The notes under the pieces are model-generated. The model was given only the letters and a program-made list of their open reading frames with translations, did not search any database and was not told the origin of the DNA. Below are positions 1-7,853 of a DNA stretch of 64,000 nucleotides, one piece after another. The position numbers were made by a program, and so were the translations under genes. Numbering within the stretch: position 1 is the first letter of the stretch; each line of letters begins with the position of its first letter. Origin of the DNA: Streptomyces sp. YPW6 (GTDB lineage Bacteria; Actinomycetota; Actinomycetes; Streptomycetales; Streptomycetaceae); the NCBI RefSeq assembly GCF_018866325.1, contig NZ_CP076457.1, positions 6,421,001-6,485,000 of the forward strand. Direction: 5' to 3'.

Positions 1-819
1 AGCACGGACGCACACCAGCAGGAACAGGGCGGCGGCGGGCCGGACGCCGCGCGGGACTGGCAGCGGTGGCACGCGGGGCGCGTCGTCGCCGTCGCCGCCC
101 CGTACGGCCCGCTCTCACTCACCGGAACCCACTGGCTCTCCGACTACCCGGAAGGGCGAATTCCGGCCGTCCCCGGTCACTGGCGCGAGGACGGCGACCA
201 CGTGGTCCTCACCGCCGCGGCCGAGGAGGGCGTCGTCGTCGACGGAAAGCCCCTGACCGGTGAGGTCCGGCTCGGCGCGGACCGCGGCCCCATCGACGAC
301 TCCCGGGTCGCGCAGGGGGCGCGGCGTCTCGTGGTCCTGCGTCGCGAAGGACTCTGGGCGGTACGGGACTTCGACCCGGGGTCCCCGGCCCGGCATGCCT
401 TCTCGACCATCGAGGCCACCCCGTACGACCCCCGCTGGGCGCTGCCCGGGACCTTCCGCCCGTCCGCCGGCCGGACCGTGCGGGTCGCCAACGCGGACGG
501 GGTCGAGCGCGGTCTCGGGCTCGGCGGGGAGATCGCCTTCACGGTGGACGGGCGGGAGCACACGCTCCAGGTCGCGGTCGAGCCCGACGGCTCGCTGTGG
601 GCCGTCTTCGCCGATGCGACCAGCGGGAACGGTAGCTACCGCTTCCGCTTCCTGCGGCCCGGCGCGCCCGCCGCCGACGGCAGCGTGAGCGTCGACTTCA
701 ATCGCGCGCTGCTGCCGCCGTGCGCCTTCGCCGACCACTTCATCTGCCCCTTCCCGCCCCCGGGCAACACGCTCACCGTGGCGGTTCCGGCGGGGGAGCG
801 GAACCGGGTCGACGCCTGA
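1..819 (+). CDS. DUF1684 domain protein, 5' end cut off by window edge
   Basis: The reading frame is open from the first base and the native start lies outside the window. The N-terminal part has a W-x-x-W-H-x-G-R stretch, then PYGPLSLTGTHWL, which is typical of the DUF1684 family. The body is a predicted all-beta fold ending with R-A-L-L-P-P-C-A-F-A-D-H-F-I-C-P-F-P, and the clustered Cys/His/Asp residues there are a hallmark of the family. Family members are cytosolic proteins of unknown enzymatic role, about 250-280 residues long, so little of the N-terminus is missing. A strong hairpin follows the stop codon, suggesting that it ends its transcription unit. No function beyond the family name can be supported. 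Confidence 0.85.
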   Translation, partial: STDAHQQEQGGGGPDAARDWQRWHAGRVVAVAAPYGPLSLTGTHWLSDYPEGRIPAVPGHWREDGDHVVLTAAAEEGVVVDGKPLTGEVRLGADRGPIDDSRVAQGARRLVVLRREGLWAVRDFDPGSPARHAFSTIEATPYDPRWALPGTFRPSAGRTVRVANADGVERGLGLGGEIAFTVDGREHTLQVAVEPDGSLWAVFADATSGNGSYRFRFLRPGAPAADGSVSVDFNRALLPPCAFADHFICPFPPPGNTLTVAVPAGERNRVDA

Positions 820-832
820 CCCGCGTGAGACC

Positions 833-871
833 CCTCCGGCCCCGGCCGCCCGCGGCTCCCGGGGCCGGAGG
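833..871 (+). terminator. Stem-loop terminator after the DUF1684 gene
   Basis: A perfect 13-bp GC stem, CCTCCGGCCCCGG paired with CCGGGGCCGGAGG, encloses a 13-nt loop 14 bases after the stop codon. There is no U-tract, as is usual in Streptomyces. Confidence 0.7.
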
Positions 872-1048
872 CGTGGGGGACCCGTGTGGCCGAAAGGCAT
901 TCTTGCGCCGCCCTTCCGGGGGCCTCGATACTCCGGTCAGCGATTGTCAGGGGCACGGCAAGTCCGGAATCCGGGCAGGCCCCCGACTGCGCCTCAAGGG
1001 CCCGCCACCCCACAGGTGGGCCCCCGATTCCCCTCGGAGGAACCCGAC

Positions 1049-1948
1049 GTGAGGATCAAGCGCACCAACAACCGCTCCACCACGGCGAGACGCGTCCGCT
1101 CCACGGCCGTCCTCGCGGGGCTCGCCGCCGTCGCGGCCATGGCCATCCCCACCGCGAACGCCGAAACCCCCCGAACGTTCAGCGCCAACCAGCTGACCGC
1201 GGCGAGCGACGCCGTGCTCGGCGCCGACATCGCGGGCACCGCCTGGAACATCGACCCGCAGACCAAGCGCCTCGTCGTCACCGTCGACAGCACGGTCTCG
1301 CAGGCGGAGATCAACCGGATCAGGAAGTCGGCGGGCGCCAACGCCGACGCACTGCGGATCGAACGCACCCCCGGCAAGTTCACCAAGCTGATCTCCGGCG
1401 GCGACGCGATCTACTCGAGCACCGGACGCTGCTCCCTCGGCTTCAACGTCCGCCGCGGCAGTACCTATTACTTCCTCACCGCCGGTCACTGCACCGACGG
1501 TGCGTCCACCTGGTGGGCCAACTCGGCCCGTACCACGGTGCTCGGCACGACCGCCGGATCGAGCTTCCCGAACAACGACTACGGCATCGTGCGCTACACC
1601 AACAGCAGCATCACCAAGAGCGGCACCGTCGGCAACCAGGACATCACCAGCGCCGCCAACGCCACGGTCGGCATGTCCGTCACCCGTCGCGGCTCCACCA
1701 CCGGCACGCACAGCGGTTCGGTCACCGGACTCAACGCCACCGTCAACTACGGGGGCGGCGACGTCGTCTACGGCATGATCCGCACCAACGTGTGCGCCGA
1801 GCCCGGCGACTCCGGCGGCCCGCTCTACTCCGGCACCCGGGCGATCGGTCTCACCTCCGGCGGCAGCGGCAACTGCTCCTCCGGTGGCACGACCTTCTTC
1901 CAGCCGGTCGTGGAAGCCCTGAACGCGTACGGCGTCAGCGTGTACTGA
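1049..1948 (+). CDS. sprB: Streptogrisin B-like secreted serine protease (S1E)
   Basis: This is a secreted chymotrypsin-fold protease made as a 299-residue pre-pro-enzyme, the same length as S. griseus protease B as I remember it. GTG at 1049 follows GGAGG with 8-nt spacing. A signal peptide (RR-rich n-region, Ala-rich core, ANA cleavage site) is followed by an inhibitory propeptide. The mature enzyme starts at ISGGDAIYSSTGRCSLGFN, about residue 115. The triad is visible: His in TAGHC, Asp in NNDYG and Ser in GDSGGP. Two Cys pairs are present. The mature part looks nearly identical to streptogrisin B, which strongly suggests a S. griseus-clade host. A paralogue (sprD) lies 12.5 kb downstream in the same orientation. 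A palindromic terminator follows. Confidence 0.96.
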   Translation: MRIKRTNNRSTTARRVRSTAVLAGLAAVAAMAIPTANAETPRTFSANQLTAASDAVLGADIAGTAWNIDPQTKRLVVTVDSTVSQAEINRIRKSAGANADALRIERTPGKFTKLISGGDAIYSSTGRCSLGFNVRRGSTYYFLTAGHCTDGASTWWANSARTTVLGTTAGSSFPNNDYGIVRYTNSSITKSGTVGNQDITSAANATVGMSVTRRGSTTGTHSGSVTGLNATVNYGGGDVVYGMIRTNVCAEPGDSGGPLYSGTRAIGLTSGGSGNCSSGGTTFFQPVVEALNAYGVSVY

Positions 1949-1989
1949 CCGGCACCGCCGATCAGGTACGGCCCTGTCCGTACAAACGT

Positions 1990-2017
1990 GCCCCCGTCCG
2001 GAATTCCGGACGGGGGC
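1990..2017 (+). terminator. Perfect palindrome terminator after sprB
   Basis: A 28-bp perfect palindrome centred on GGAATTCC, with arms GCCCCCGTCCGGAA and TTCCGGACGGGGGC, lies 41 bases after the sprB stop codon. It would form a very stable hairpin in RNA and may terminate in both directions. Confidence 0.75.
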
Positions 2018-2139
2018 TCCCGTTCGCCGGGCAGCTCTTGAGAGGATGTCGCCACGACGGACGGTCGGGACGGGGCGGGGCGGCAGGGAGTGCGGGAGCG
2101 CTCCGGGGTGCGCCGCCGGCATCAGGGGGTAGCAGGTCC

Positions 2140-2619
2140 GTGTATCGCATCGGAGTGACCGGTCACCGCTCCATCCCCGCCGAGGCTGAAGCGGATGTGC
2201 TCGCCGGAATGCGGGCCGCGCTGTGCGGCTTCGACCGTGCCACCCAGGCACTCTCCAGTCTGGCCGTCGGCGCGGACCAGCTCTTCGCCGACCTCGCTCT
2301 CACCTGCGGCGCCGAACTCACCGCCGTGATCCCCAGTGGGGACTACGAGGCATGCTTCGACAACGCGGCCGACCTCGCCCGCTACCGGACGCTCAAGGCG
2401 CGCGCGGCGCGGGAGGTCCGGCTCGGCTTCCCGCACTCCACCGACGAGGCGTACTACGCGGCGGGCGCCTACATCGCCGACCACTGCGACCGGCTGCTCG
2501 CGGTCTGGGACGGCCTCCCCGCCCGGGGCCTCGGCGGTACGGGCGACATCGTGACGTACGCCCGCACGCTGGGCCGCCCGGTCACCGTGATCTGGCGCGA
2601 CGGGGTGCTGCGCGGCTGA
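2140..2619 (+). CDS. SLOG-fold (DprA/LOG-like) nucleotide-sensor protein
   Basis: This 159-residue protein begins with the Rossmann-type strand V-Y-R-I-G-V-T-G-H-R. It continues with S-S-L-A-V-G-A-D-Q-L-F-A and ends with L-L-A-V-W-D-G-L-P-A-R-G-L-G-G-T-G-D-I-V, then A-R-T-L-G-R-P-V. The GVTGHR strand, the AxGAD motif and the D-G-x(5)-GGT loop are the nucleotide-binding signature of the SLOG superfamily (Smf/DprA and LOG relatives). That superfamily is known from comparative genomics of nucleotide-centred conflict systems. GTG at 2140 is chosen because homology begins immediately after it; no strong Shine-Dalgarno is visible. The predicted partner is the SLATT-domain protein encoded convergently at 3021-3947, since SLOG sensors are commonly paired with SLATT effectors. 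The ligand is unknown. Confidence 0.82.
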   Translation: MYRIGVTGHRSIPAEAEADVLAGMRAALCGFDRATQALSSLAVGADQLFADLALTCGAELTAVIPSGDYEACFDNAADLARYRTLKARAAREVRLGFPHSTDEAYYAAGAYIADHCDRLLAVWDGLPARGLGGTGDIVTYARTLGRPVTVIWRDGVLRG

Positions 2620-3020
2620 CCGGTGCCGGGGCGACGGCATCCTGTGCGGCGTGCCCCGGGCCGGGCCCGGCTGGTCCGAGGTGGCTCGGGGCGGGGGGCC
2701 ACACGCGGCGCCGGACTGCCGGAGGGGCGTACACGGTGCCCGGCCGGCCTGTGGCCGTACGGGGTCCAGAACCCAGCCGGGTGCTGTACGCGGTGCCCGG
2801 CCGGGCCAGTGGCGCACGCGGTCCAGGAGTCGGCCAGGGGGTAACACGCGATGCAGGGCCCGGTCAGGGGGCAACACACGGTGCACGACCCGGTCAGCGC
2901 ACGCACGCGGTGCCCGGCCGGCAGCGGATCGGCGGCCGATCGGCGTGCGGCCGCGGGCCGCCGAAGGCATCCCCCAAGGGGCGAGACCGAGTTCGGGTCA
3001 CGGGCTGCGAGAACGGGGCG
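2620..3020. repeat. Intergenic stretch of degenerate GC-rich direct repeats
   Basis: No gene is supported here. Between about 2725 and 3040 an imperfect unit resembling CGGTGCCCGGCCG recurs several times (near 2733, 2790, 2907 and others), mixed with ACACGCGGTGC-type copies. The irregular spacing and base drift look like decayed direct repeats between two convergent genes. No clear terminator hairpin was picked out. Confidence 0.5.
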
Positions 3021-3947
3021 TCACACGCGGTGCCGGACCAGCCAGTCCGTGTGCTCGGGCGACACGATCCGCTCCGTCTCGAACACCGCCGCCGGCCAGT
3101 GCCGTTCGGTGAGCGTGGTCTCCATGGCGGCCTGCATCGACTCCAGGTCCTGCTCCACCAGCGAGTGCGCCGAGATCAGCGGATGGTGCCGGCGCATCTC
3201 GTTCCAGGCGAGACAGGCCGCCGCGGCAGCGGACAGCGCTCCCGTCAGGCCGAACGACCGGCCCACCCCGAAGACCTGGAGCACGCTCAGCGCCAGCGCC
3301 GGGAGCGTCAGCGCGACGATGGCGCCGGACCACATGAGGGCCCCGTGCCGGGAGGCGTGCCGGCGACGGCGGTACCAACGGCGCTGTTCGATGAGCCGGT
3401 CCCGGACATATGTCTCCTTGCGGACCGTGTAGGCCTTGTTCCGTAACGCGCGCATGGACTCCGTGATGAGGCCGCCGGAATCCGGCAGTTCCTCGCGCGG
3501 GTCGGCCCAGCCCACCTTCCGCAGCTCCTGGAGGCCGTCCTCCACACGATTGGCGAACAGCGCCTCCGGGTGCTCGGACGCGCTGTCGAACGGGGCGCCG
3601 TGCACCGCGTAACGCCAGCAGTTCGACTTGATGAACTCGGCTGCGGAGCGGTTGAGTTGCCAATGCGACTTTGCTTTGCGCTGGGAGGCGAGGAAGGTCG
3701 TGAAGAGCACGCCCAGATAGGCCAGCACCGCCGCGCCGTACAGCGCCCGGGTCGCGGGCCCGTCATCGGCGTGCCAGGGCAGCGCGGCGGGCACCGTGCC
3801 GGCCACGAGCAGCGCCAGCTGCACCCGGGTGGTGTTCACGGCCTCGCGCTGGCGGGCCACGGCGACCGCGTCCGTGTGATGGAACAGTTCCGGCAGGTCG
3901 TCGTTCCTGAAGACCATGGATCTCAGCGGCTCGGGCAACGCCGTCAT
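3021..3947 (-). CDS. Tandem SLATT-domain (DUF4231-type) membrane protein
   Basis: This 308-residue membrane protein is predicted to have four TM helices in two pairs. ATG at 3947 follows GGAGG with good spacing. The N-terminal half has a TM pair (V-Q-L-A-L-L-V-A-G-T-V, then L-Y-G-A-A-V-L-A-Y-L-G-V-L-F). It continues with S-H-W-Q-L-N-R-S-A-A-E-F-I-K-S-N-C-W-R-Y and L-F-A-N-R-V-E-D, the soluble helix pattern of SLATT domains. A second TM pair near residues 220-265 forms another SLATT-like unit. SLATT proteins are proposed pore-forming effectors paired with SLOG or cyclase sensors, and a SLOG gene lies next door in convergent orientation. Residue 168 is encoded by the rare codon TTA (3444-3446), implying dependence on the bldA tRNA. 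Pore activity is inferred, not seen. Confidence 0.78.
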   Translation of the reverse strand: MTALPEPLRSMVFRNDDLPELFHHTDAVAVARQREAVNTTRVQLALLVAGTVPAALPWHADDGPATRALYGAAVLAYLGVLFTTFLASQRKAKSHWQLNRSAAEFIKSNCWRYAVHGAPFDSASEHPEALFANRVEDGLQELRKVGWADPREELPDSGGLITESMRALRNKAYTVRKETYVRDRLIEQRRWYRRRRHASRHGALMWSGAIVALTLPALALSVLQVFGVGRSFGLTGALSAAAAACLAWNEMRRHHPLISAHSLVEQDLESMQAAMETTLTERHWPAAVFETERIVSPEHTDWLVRHRV

Positions 3948-4216
3948 GGTCGCCTCCGTCTGCAGTTGTCGTATGACCCGGCAGGCCGGCGCGCCCGTCC
4001 CGTCCGGGGCCACGAGAGTAGGGGGGAGGCCGGAGCCCGGCAAGAGCGTCCCGGCCTCTCCGGCAGCTGCCGCGACGAGGTTCGGCCACCTCGGCGCAGG
4101 CGTCCTTCCTCGCCGCGCAGGACTGTGGCAGGGTTGCCCAACTGTGGCGAAAATACGGCGAGTTGCTGCCTGAAATTCCGGCGGTGCGATCGCCGTCGGT
4201 GAGGGGAGGGGGCATC

Positions 4217-4945
4217 GTGGTGGACCGGGGGCCAGGGGCGGGCGAGGACGGCGTGCCGATCGCGGACAGCCAGCGCAGGGTGCGCCGCAGCCCGCTGTTC
4301 TTCACCGGGCCGCTGGTGCTGCTCGCTGCCCTGGTCCTGATCCTGCTGTGGGAGATCGTCCGGGCGAACGTCTCTCCCGGCGCCCGCGCCGAGTGGCCCT
4401 GGCGGCTGCAGATGATGGACATGGAGGCGCTGGGCAGCCTGCTCGCCGTGGCGGCCGGAGCGGTCCTGGCGCGGGCCCAGTACGCCCGCACGGTCCGCCC
4501 CTACCTGGGCTGGCGCGGGGCCTGGCGCGAGGGCCTGCTCGCCGACGGGGAACCCGCCTGGCGCGTAGGGGTGCTGAACGGCGGGCAGCACATCGCCGTG
4601 ATCGAGAAGTGGGAGTGCCGGGCCGTCCTGCGCGGCGCACCCGTCGCCGAGTCGGCGGCGCCCTGGACGGATCTCGCGGAAGCCGTCGAGGTCCTGGCCG
4701 CAGGGGGTCTCACGTCCGGCCGGGACTACCGGCTCATCGCCTTCGGGCCGGGCTTCCCCCTGGTCGGAGCCGGAGGGTACGACACCGTGGAGGCAGGGGT
4801 GTTCTCCCGGCGTTGCGTCGAGCGGGTGGAGGTGCTCCAGATCCGGGTGCGGGTCACGGACGTCGTCGGCGACAGCCACGAACGTGTTCTGGACTGCATG
4901 CGCGGCTCCCGGCCCGCGGACCGCGAGCCGGACGAGGCCCCCTGA
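4217..4945 (+). CDS. Two-TM protein with soluble C-terminal domain, unknown function
   Basis: This 242-residue protein was not recognised. GTG at 4217 is favoured because a purine tract (GAGGGGAGGGGG, 4201-4212) sits just upstream; a TTG at 4163 in the same frame is a weaker alternative. A short polar N-terminus precedes TM1 (residues about 34-55, F-F-T-G-P-L-V-L-L-A-A-L-V-L-I-L-L-W). TM2 follows (M-E-A-L-G-S-L-L-A-V-A-A-G-A-V-L-A). The rest is about 150 residues of mixed, probably beta-rich, soluble domain beginning Y-L-G-W-R-G-A-W-R-E-G. It is divergent from the SLATT gene, with about 270 bases between them, and sits just upstream of the FxSxx-COOH genes, so it may belong to either system. 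A membrane sensor or anchor role is speculation. Confidence 0.7.
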   Translation: MVDRGPGAGEDGVPIADSQRRVRRSPLFFTGPLVLLAALVLILLWEIVRANVSPGARAEWPWRLQMMDMEALGSLLAVAAGAVLARAQYARTVRPYLGWRGAWREGLLADGEPAWRVGVLNGGQHIAVIEKWECRAVLRGAPVAESAAPWTDLAEAVEVLAAGGLTSGRDYRLIAFGPGFPLVGAGGYDTVEAGVFSRRCVERVEVLQIRVRVTDVVGDSHERVLDCMRGSRPADREPDEAP

Positions 4946-5070
4946 GCGCACGACCGGCCGGGAACCGGCGGCATGCCTCTCTCCGGCAGGGGCCGGCGGC
5001 CGGCGGAGCGGGTCCCTGCCGACGCCCCCCGCCGGCCGCCCCCCCCGCTCACCCGAGCGGCCCAACGGGA

Positions 5071-5209
5071 GGTCTGTTTCCGGTTTTTGAATCCGGTGAG
5101 AAGGCTGGACCGTCGGCATGTGCAAGGGGCTGAGCGGTAGTAAAGTGCGCGTGCCGGGATGTGTGATGACACGAAATCCGGCGCCCCCATCAATGTCTGG
5201 AAACAGACC
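5071..5209. promoter_or_regulatory. Long-range inverted repeat upstream of fxsA
   Basis: GGTCTGTTTCC at 5071-5081 recurs as its exact reverse complement GGAAACAGACC at 5199-5209. With flanks, the two copies agree over about 17 bp with two or three mismatches. They lie 117 bp apart, and the downstream copy ends 25 bases before the fxsA start. The segment is less GC-rich than its surroundings. It could be a pair of regulator half-sites bracketing the promoter. Confidence 0.45.
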
Positions 5210-5234
5210 CCTTCAGGATCCCCCTAGGACGGCC

Positions 5235-5399
5235 GTGAAGACCTACGGAACCACCCCCGCCTTCGCCTCCGCGAAGACCCGCGCGACCCTCGCGTCCACG
5301 GACGCCCGCAGCGCCGAGGCCGCCAGGAAGCTCAGCCGTGTATGCGCTGCGACCACGGACCGTTCGACCCGGATCTCCACCTTCAGTTCGGCTCTCTGA
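5235..5399 (+). CDS. fxsA: FxsA: FxSxx-COOH RiPP precursor peptide
   Basis: This 54-residue peptide ends I-S-T-F-S-S-A-L, which fits the defining F-x-S-x-x-COOH terminus (Phe50, Ser52). It is the expected substrate of the radical SAM maturase encoded 30 bases downstream. Work on FxsB-type enzymes shows that they link the aromatic ring of Phe to a nearby side-chain carbon, giving a strained three-residue cyclophane. GTG at 5235 is chosen because AGGAC lies just upstream; an in-frame ATG at 5193 would add 14 residues. The leader is rich in Ala, Thr, Ser and Arg and has a single Cys (Cys37). No protease or export gene is obvious nearby, so it is unknown whether the peptide is cleaved or secreted. 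Confidence 0.85.
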   Translation: MKTYGTTPAFASAKTRATLASTDARSAEAARKLSRVCAATTDRSTRISTFSSAL

Positions 5400-5429
5400 G
5401 CAGCCATCAGGAGTGGCTAGAATGAGGGA

Positions 5430-7727
5430 ATGACAGGACCCCTGGTCCCTTTCCGTGAATTCGTTCTCAAGGTGCACTCCCGGTGTGATCTGGCCTGTGA
5501 TCACTGCTATGTCTACGAACACGCAGATCAGAGTTGGCTGACCCGCCCGAAGGTCATCTCCGACGAGGCGATTTCCTGGACGGCCCGGCGTCTGGCCGAG
5601 CACGCCACGACTCACGCACTTCCCTCCGTCACAGTGATCCTGCACGGCGGAGAACCGCTCCTGGCAGGGCCCGCGCGACTGCGCCGGGTCTGTGAGGAGC
5701 TCGGCTCGGCCCTGAACGGCATCGCTGAGCTGGACCTCAGGATCCACACCAACGGCGTCCAGCTCAGCCCCCGCTATCTCGACCTCTTCGACGCGTTCCA
5801 CGTCCGGGTCGGGATCTCCCTCGACGGCGACCGCGCCGCCAACGACCGCCACCGCCGCTTCGCCGACGGGCGCAGCAGCCACCCGATGGTGATGCGAGCG
5901 GTCGGCCTGCTCCGTGAGGAGCGCTACCGTCATCTGGATCTCGGCCTGCTGTGCACCGTCGACATCCACAACGACCCGGTGGCCGTGCACGACGCCCTCG
6001 CCGCCCTCGGGCCTCCGCTCGTCGACTTCCTGCTGCCGCACGCGACCTGGGACGACCCGCCCGCGCGGCCGGACGGCTCGCCCACCGCGTACGCCGCATG
6101 GCTCCTCGCGGTCTTCGACCGCTGGTCGGAGCGGGGCCGCCCCATGCCCGTGCGGATGTTCTCCTCGGTGCTCTCCACCCTGAGCGGTGGTCCCAGCCTC
6201 ACCGAGTCCCTGGGCCTCGCCCCCACCGATCTGGTCGTCATCGAGACCGACGGGACGCTGGAGCAGGTCGATTCGCTCAAGAGCGCCTACGAGGGCGCCG
6301 CCTCCACCGGGTTCGACGTCTTCCGCAACAGCTTCGACGAGGTCGCCGCCCACCCCGGCGTCCGGGCGCGGCAGCTCGGGCTGGCCGGGGTCAGCGAGAC
6401 CTGCCGCCGTTGCCCCGTCGTACGTTCATGCGGCGGTGGGCTCTACACCCACCGCTACCGCTCCGGTACCGGCTTCGACAACCCGTCGGTCTACTGCCAC
6501 GACCTGGCCGCCCTGATCCAGGGCATCGAGGAACGGACGACCGCCGCCGCCGAGTCGTCCGCCGTCCGGGTGCCGGACGCGTTGCTCGCCGCCCAGCAGG
6601 ACCTGACGCGGACCCTGCTCGCGGTGGTCCACGACACCCTCGACGGGCGGGGCGGAGAGCTCTGGGACGAGGCCTGGAGGCTGGCGGCGGAGGTGGAGGC
6701 CGAGGAATCGGGGGCGGAGGCGCTCGACGCCGTGCTCGCGCACCCCTATACCCGTACCTGGCTGCTCGATGCCCTGGAGGACGTCCGGGCCGGGCGCGCC
6801 CTGACAGGGCCTGCCGCCGAACGGCTCTCCACCACCGTGGCCGCCGCCGCGGTGCGGGCCCGGATCGACGTGCCCGTTCCGGTTGCGTACCGCGACGGAC
6901 GCCTGTATCTGCCCACCCTCGGCACGGCGGTCCTCGGCGGTCCGGGAGCCCGGGGCACGGCGACGGTGCGCGTCGCCGGCGAGGGCTTCCTCGTCCGGCG
7001 GCCGGGCGACGCGCCCGGCGCGGAACTGCGCGTCGTGCCGCCGCACGAGGGCCCGCACTGGCATCCGGTGCGCGTCCTGCGCCAGGGGGCGGCACCGGCA
7101 CTTCTGCTGGACGACCTCGATCCCTTCCGCGACTGTTTCGACGCGCCCGCGGCCGGCCGCCTCGCCCCGGAGGCCGTTGACACCTGGGCGCACCGGTTCG
7201 CCGAGGCCTGGGAGCTGCTGGCCGACGCCGTTCCGGAACAGGCGGCCGAGGCGGCCCGCACGCTCACCACGGTGACTCCGCTGGCCGCCGGCGGGGCCCG
7301 TCCCGGCCGGCACGGCTACGGCGCACTGGGCGGCGCGGCACATGACGTGCCGGAGGAGCTGGCCCTCGGCCTGCTCAGCGGATTCCGCCGGGCGAAACTG
7401 CGGGCGCTCGGCGAAGTGACGGATCTTTACGCCCTGGACGGTACCTGGGACCATCGAACGCCTTGGGGGAGCGAACACGTCCCGTTCTCCCGGCTGCTGG
7501 CCGAGACATTCGAACGGGCGGGGCTCGGACTCTACGATCCGCGCTTTCTCACGGGTGTTCCGGAAGCGCTCGACATGATCGAAAACGCGGCGGAGGTGAC
7601 GGTCGACGGAAAACAGCTGATCGCCGCTGTCCGCAAGGAGATCAGCGGAACACGGAGTGCGGCCGGGAGGAAACGCGGCAGGAGCCTCTCGCCGTCCGGC
7701 CCTGGGGGAGAACGTTCTGGCGTCTGA
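5430..7727 (+). CDS. fxsB: FxsB: radical SAM/SPASM cyclophane maturase with decayed HExxH domain
   Basis: This 765-residue protein is the maturase for the FxsA peptide. The radical SAM Fe-S motif C-D-L-A-C-D-H-C uses Cys19, Cys23 and Cys26, and the SAM-binding GGEPL motif follows. A SPASM region starts near Cys325 and Cys328 (T-C-R-R-C-P-V-V-R-S-C-G-G-G) and ends with a Cys in V-Y-C-H-D. The C-terminal half aligns by eye with the HExxH domain often fused to FxsB. Here the expected H-E-F-Q-H-A-K-L is S650-G-F-R-R-A-K-L657, so both metal His residues and the Glu are gone. The downstream D-L-Y and T-P-W landmarks survive. The radical SAM half appears intact and the second half probably inactive. 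ATG at 5430 has only a weak Shine-Dalgarno, suggesting coupling to fxsA. Confidence 0.92.
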   Translation: MTGPLVPFREFVLKVHSRCDLACDHCYVYEHADQSWLTRPKVISDEAISWTARRLAEHATTHALPSVTVILHGGEPLLAGPARLRRVCEELGSALNGIAELDLRIHTNGVQLSPRYLDLFDAFHVRVGISLDGDRAANDRHRRFADGRSSHPMVMRAVGLLREERYRHLDLGLLCTVDIHNDPVAVHDALAALGPPLVDFLLPHATWDDPPARPDGSPTAYAAWLLAVFDRWSERGRPMPVRMFSSVLSTLSGGPSLTESLGLAPTDLVVIETDGTLEQVDSLKSAYEGAASTGFDVFRNSFDEVAAHPGVRARQLGLAGVSETCRRCPVVRSCGGGLYTHRYRSGTGFDNPSVYCHDLAALIQGIEERTTAAAESSAVRVPDALLAAQQDLTRTLLAVVHDTLDGRGGELWDEAWRLAAEVEAEESGAEALDAVLAHPYTRTWLLDALEDVRAGRALTGPAAERLSTTVAAAAVRARIDVPVPVAYRDGRLYLPTLGTAVLGGPGARGTATVRVAGEGFLVRRPGDAPGAELRVVPPHEGPHWHPVRVLRQGAAPALLLDDLDPFRDCFDAPAAGRLAPEAVDTWAHRFAEAWELLADAVPEQAAEAARTLTTVTPLAAGGARPGRHGYGALGGAAHDVPEELALGLLSGFRRAKLRALGEVTDLYALDGTWDHRTPWGSEHVPFSRLLAETFERAGLGLYDPRFLTGVPEALDMIENAAEVTVDGKQLIAAVRKEISGTRSAAGRKRGRSLSPSGPGGERSGV

Positions 7728-7853
7728 CCGGAAAAAGACGTTCGAATGACCGAACGGCAGGGGGCTGGAATGCGGCCGGCTCCGGAATGATGAGTTCGCT
7801 GGCACTCCCTTCCTCCTTGCGGGATGCGAGTGCTCATACAGGACGGGGGTCGT

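Noticed and set aside
886..2139. Long plus-strand frame upstream of the SLOG gene
   Set aside because: The part before 2140 overlaps sprB out of frame and is Arg/His-rich. The SLOG homology begins at 2140.
5118..5234. Longer FxsA starting at ATG 5118 or ATG 5193
   Set aside because: Precursors of this family are short, and the AGGAC-GTG at 5226-5237 is better placed. The longer form would begin inside the candidate promoter.
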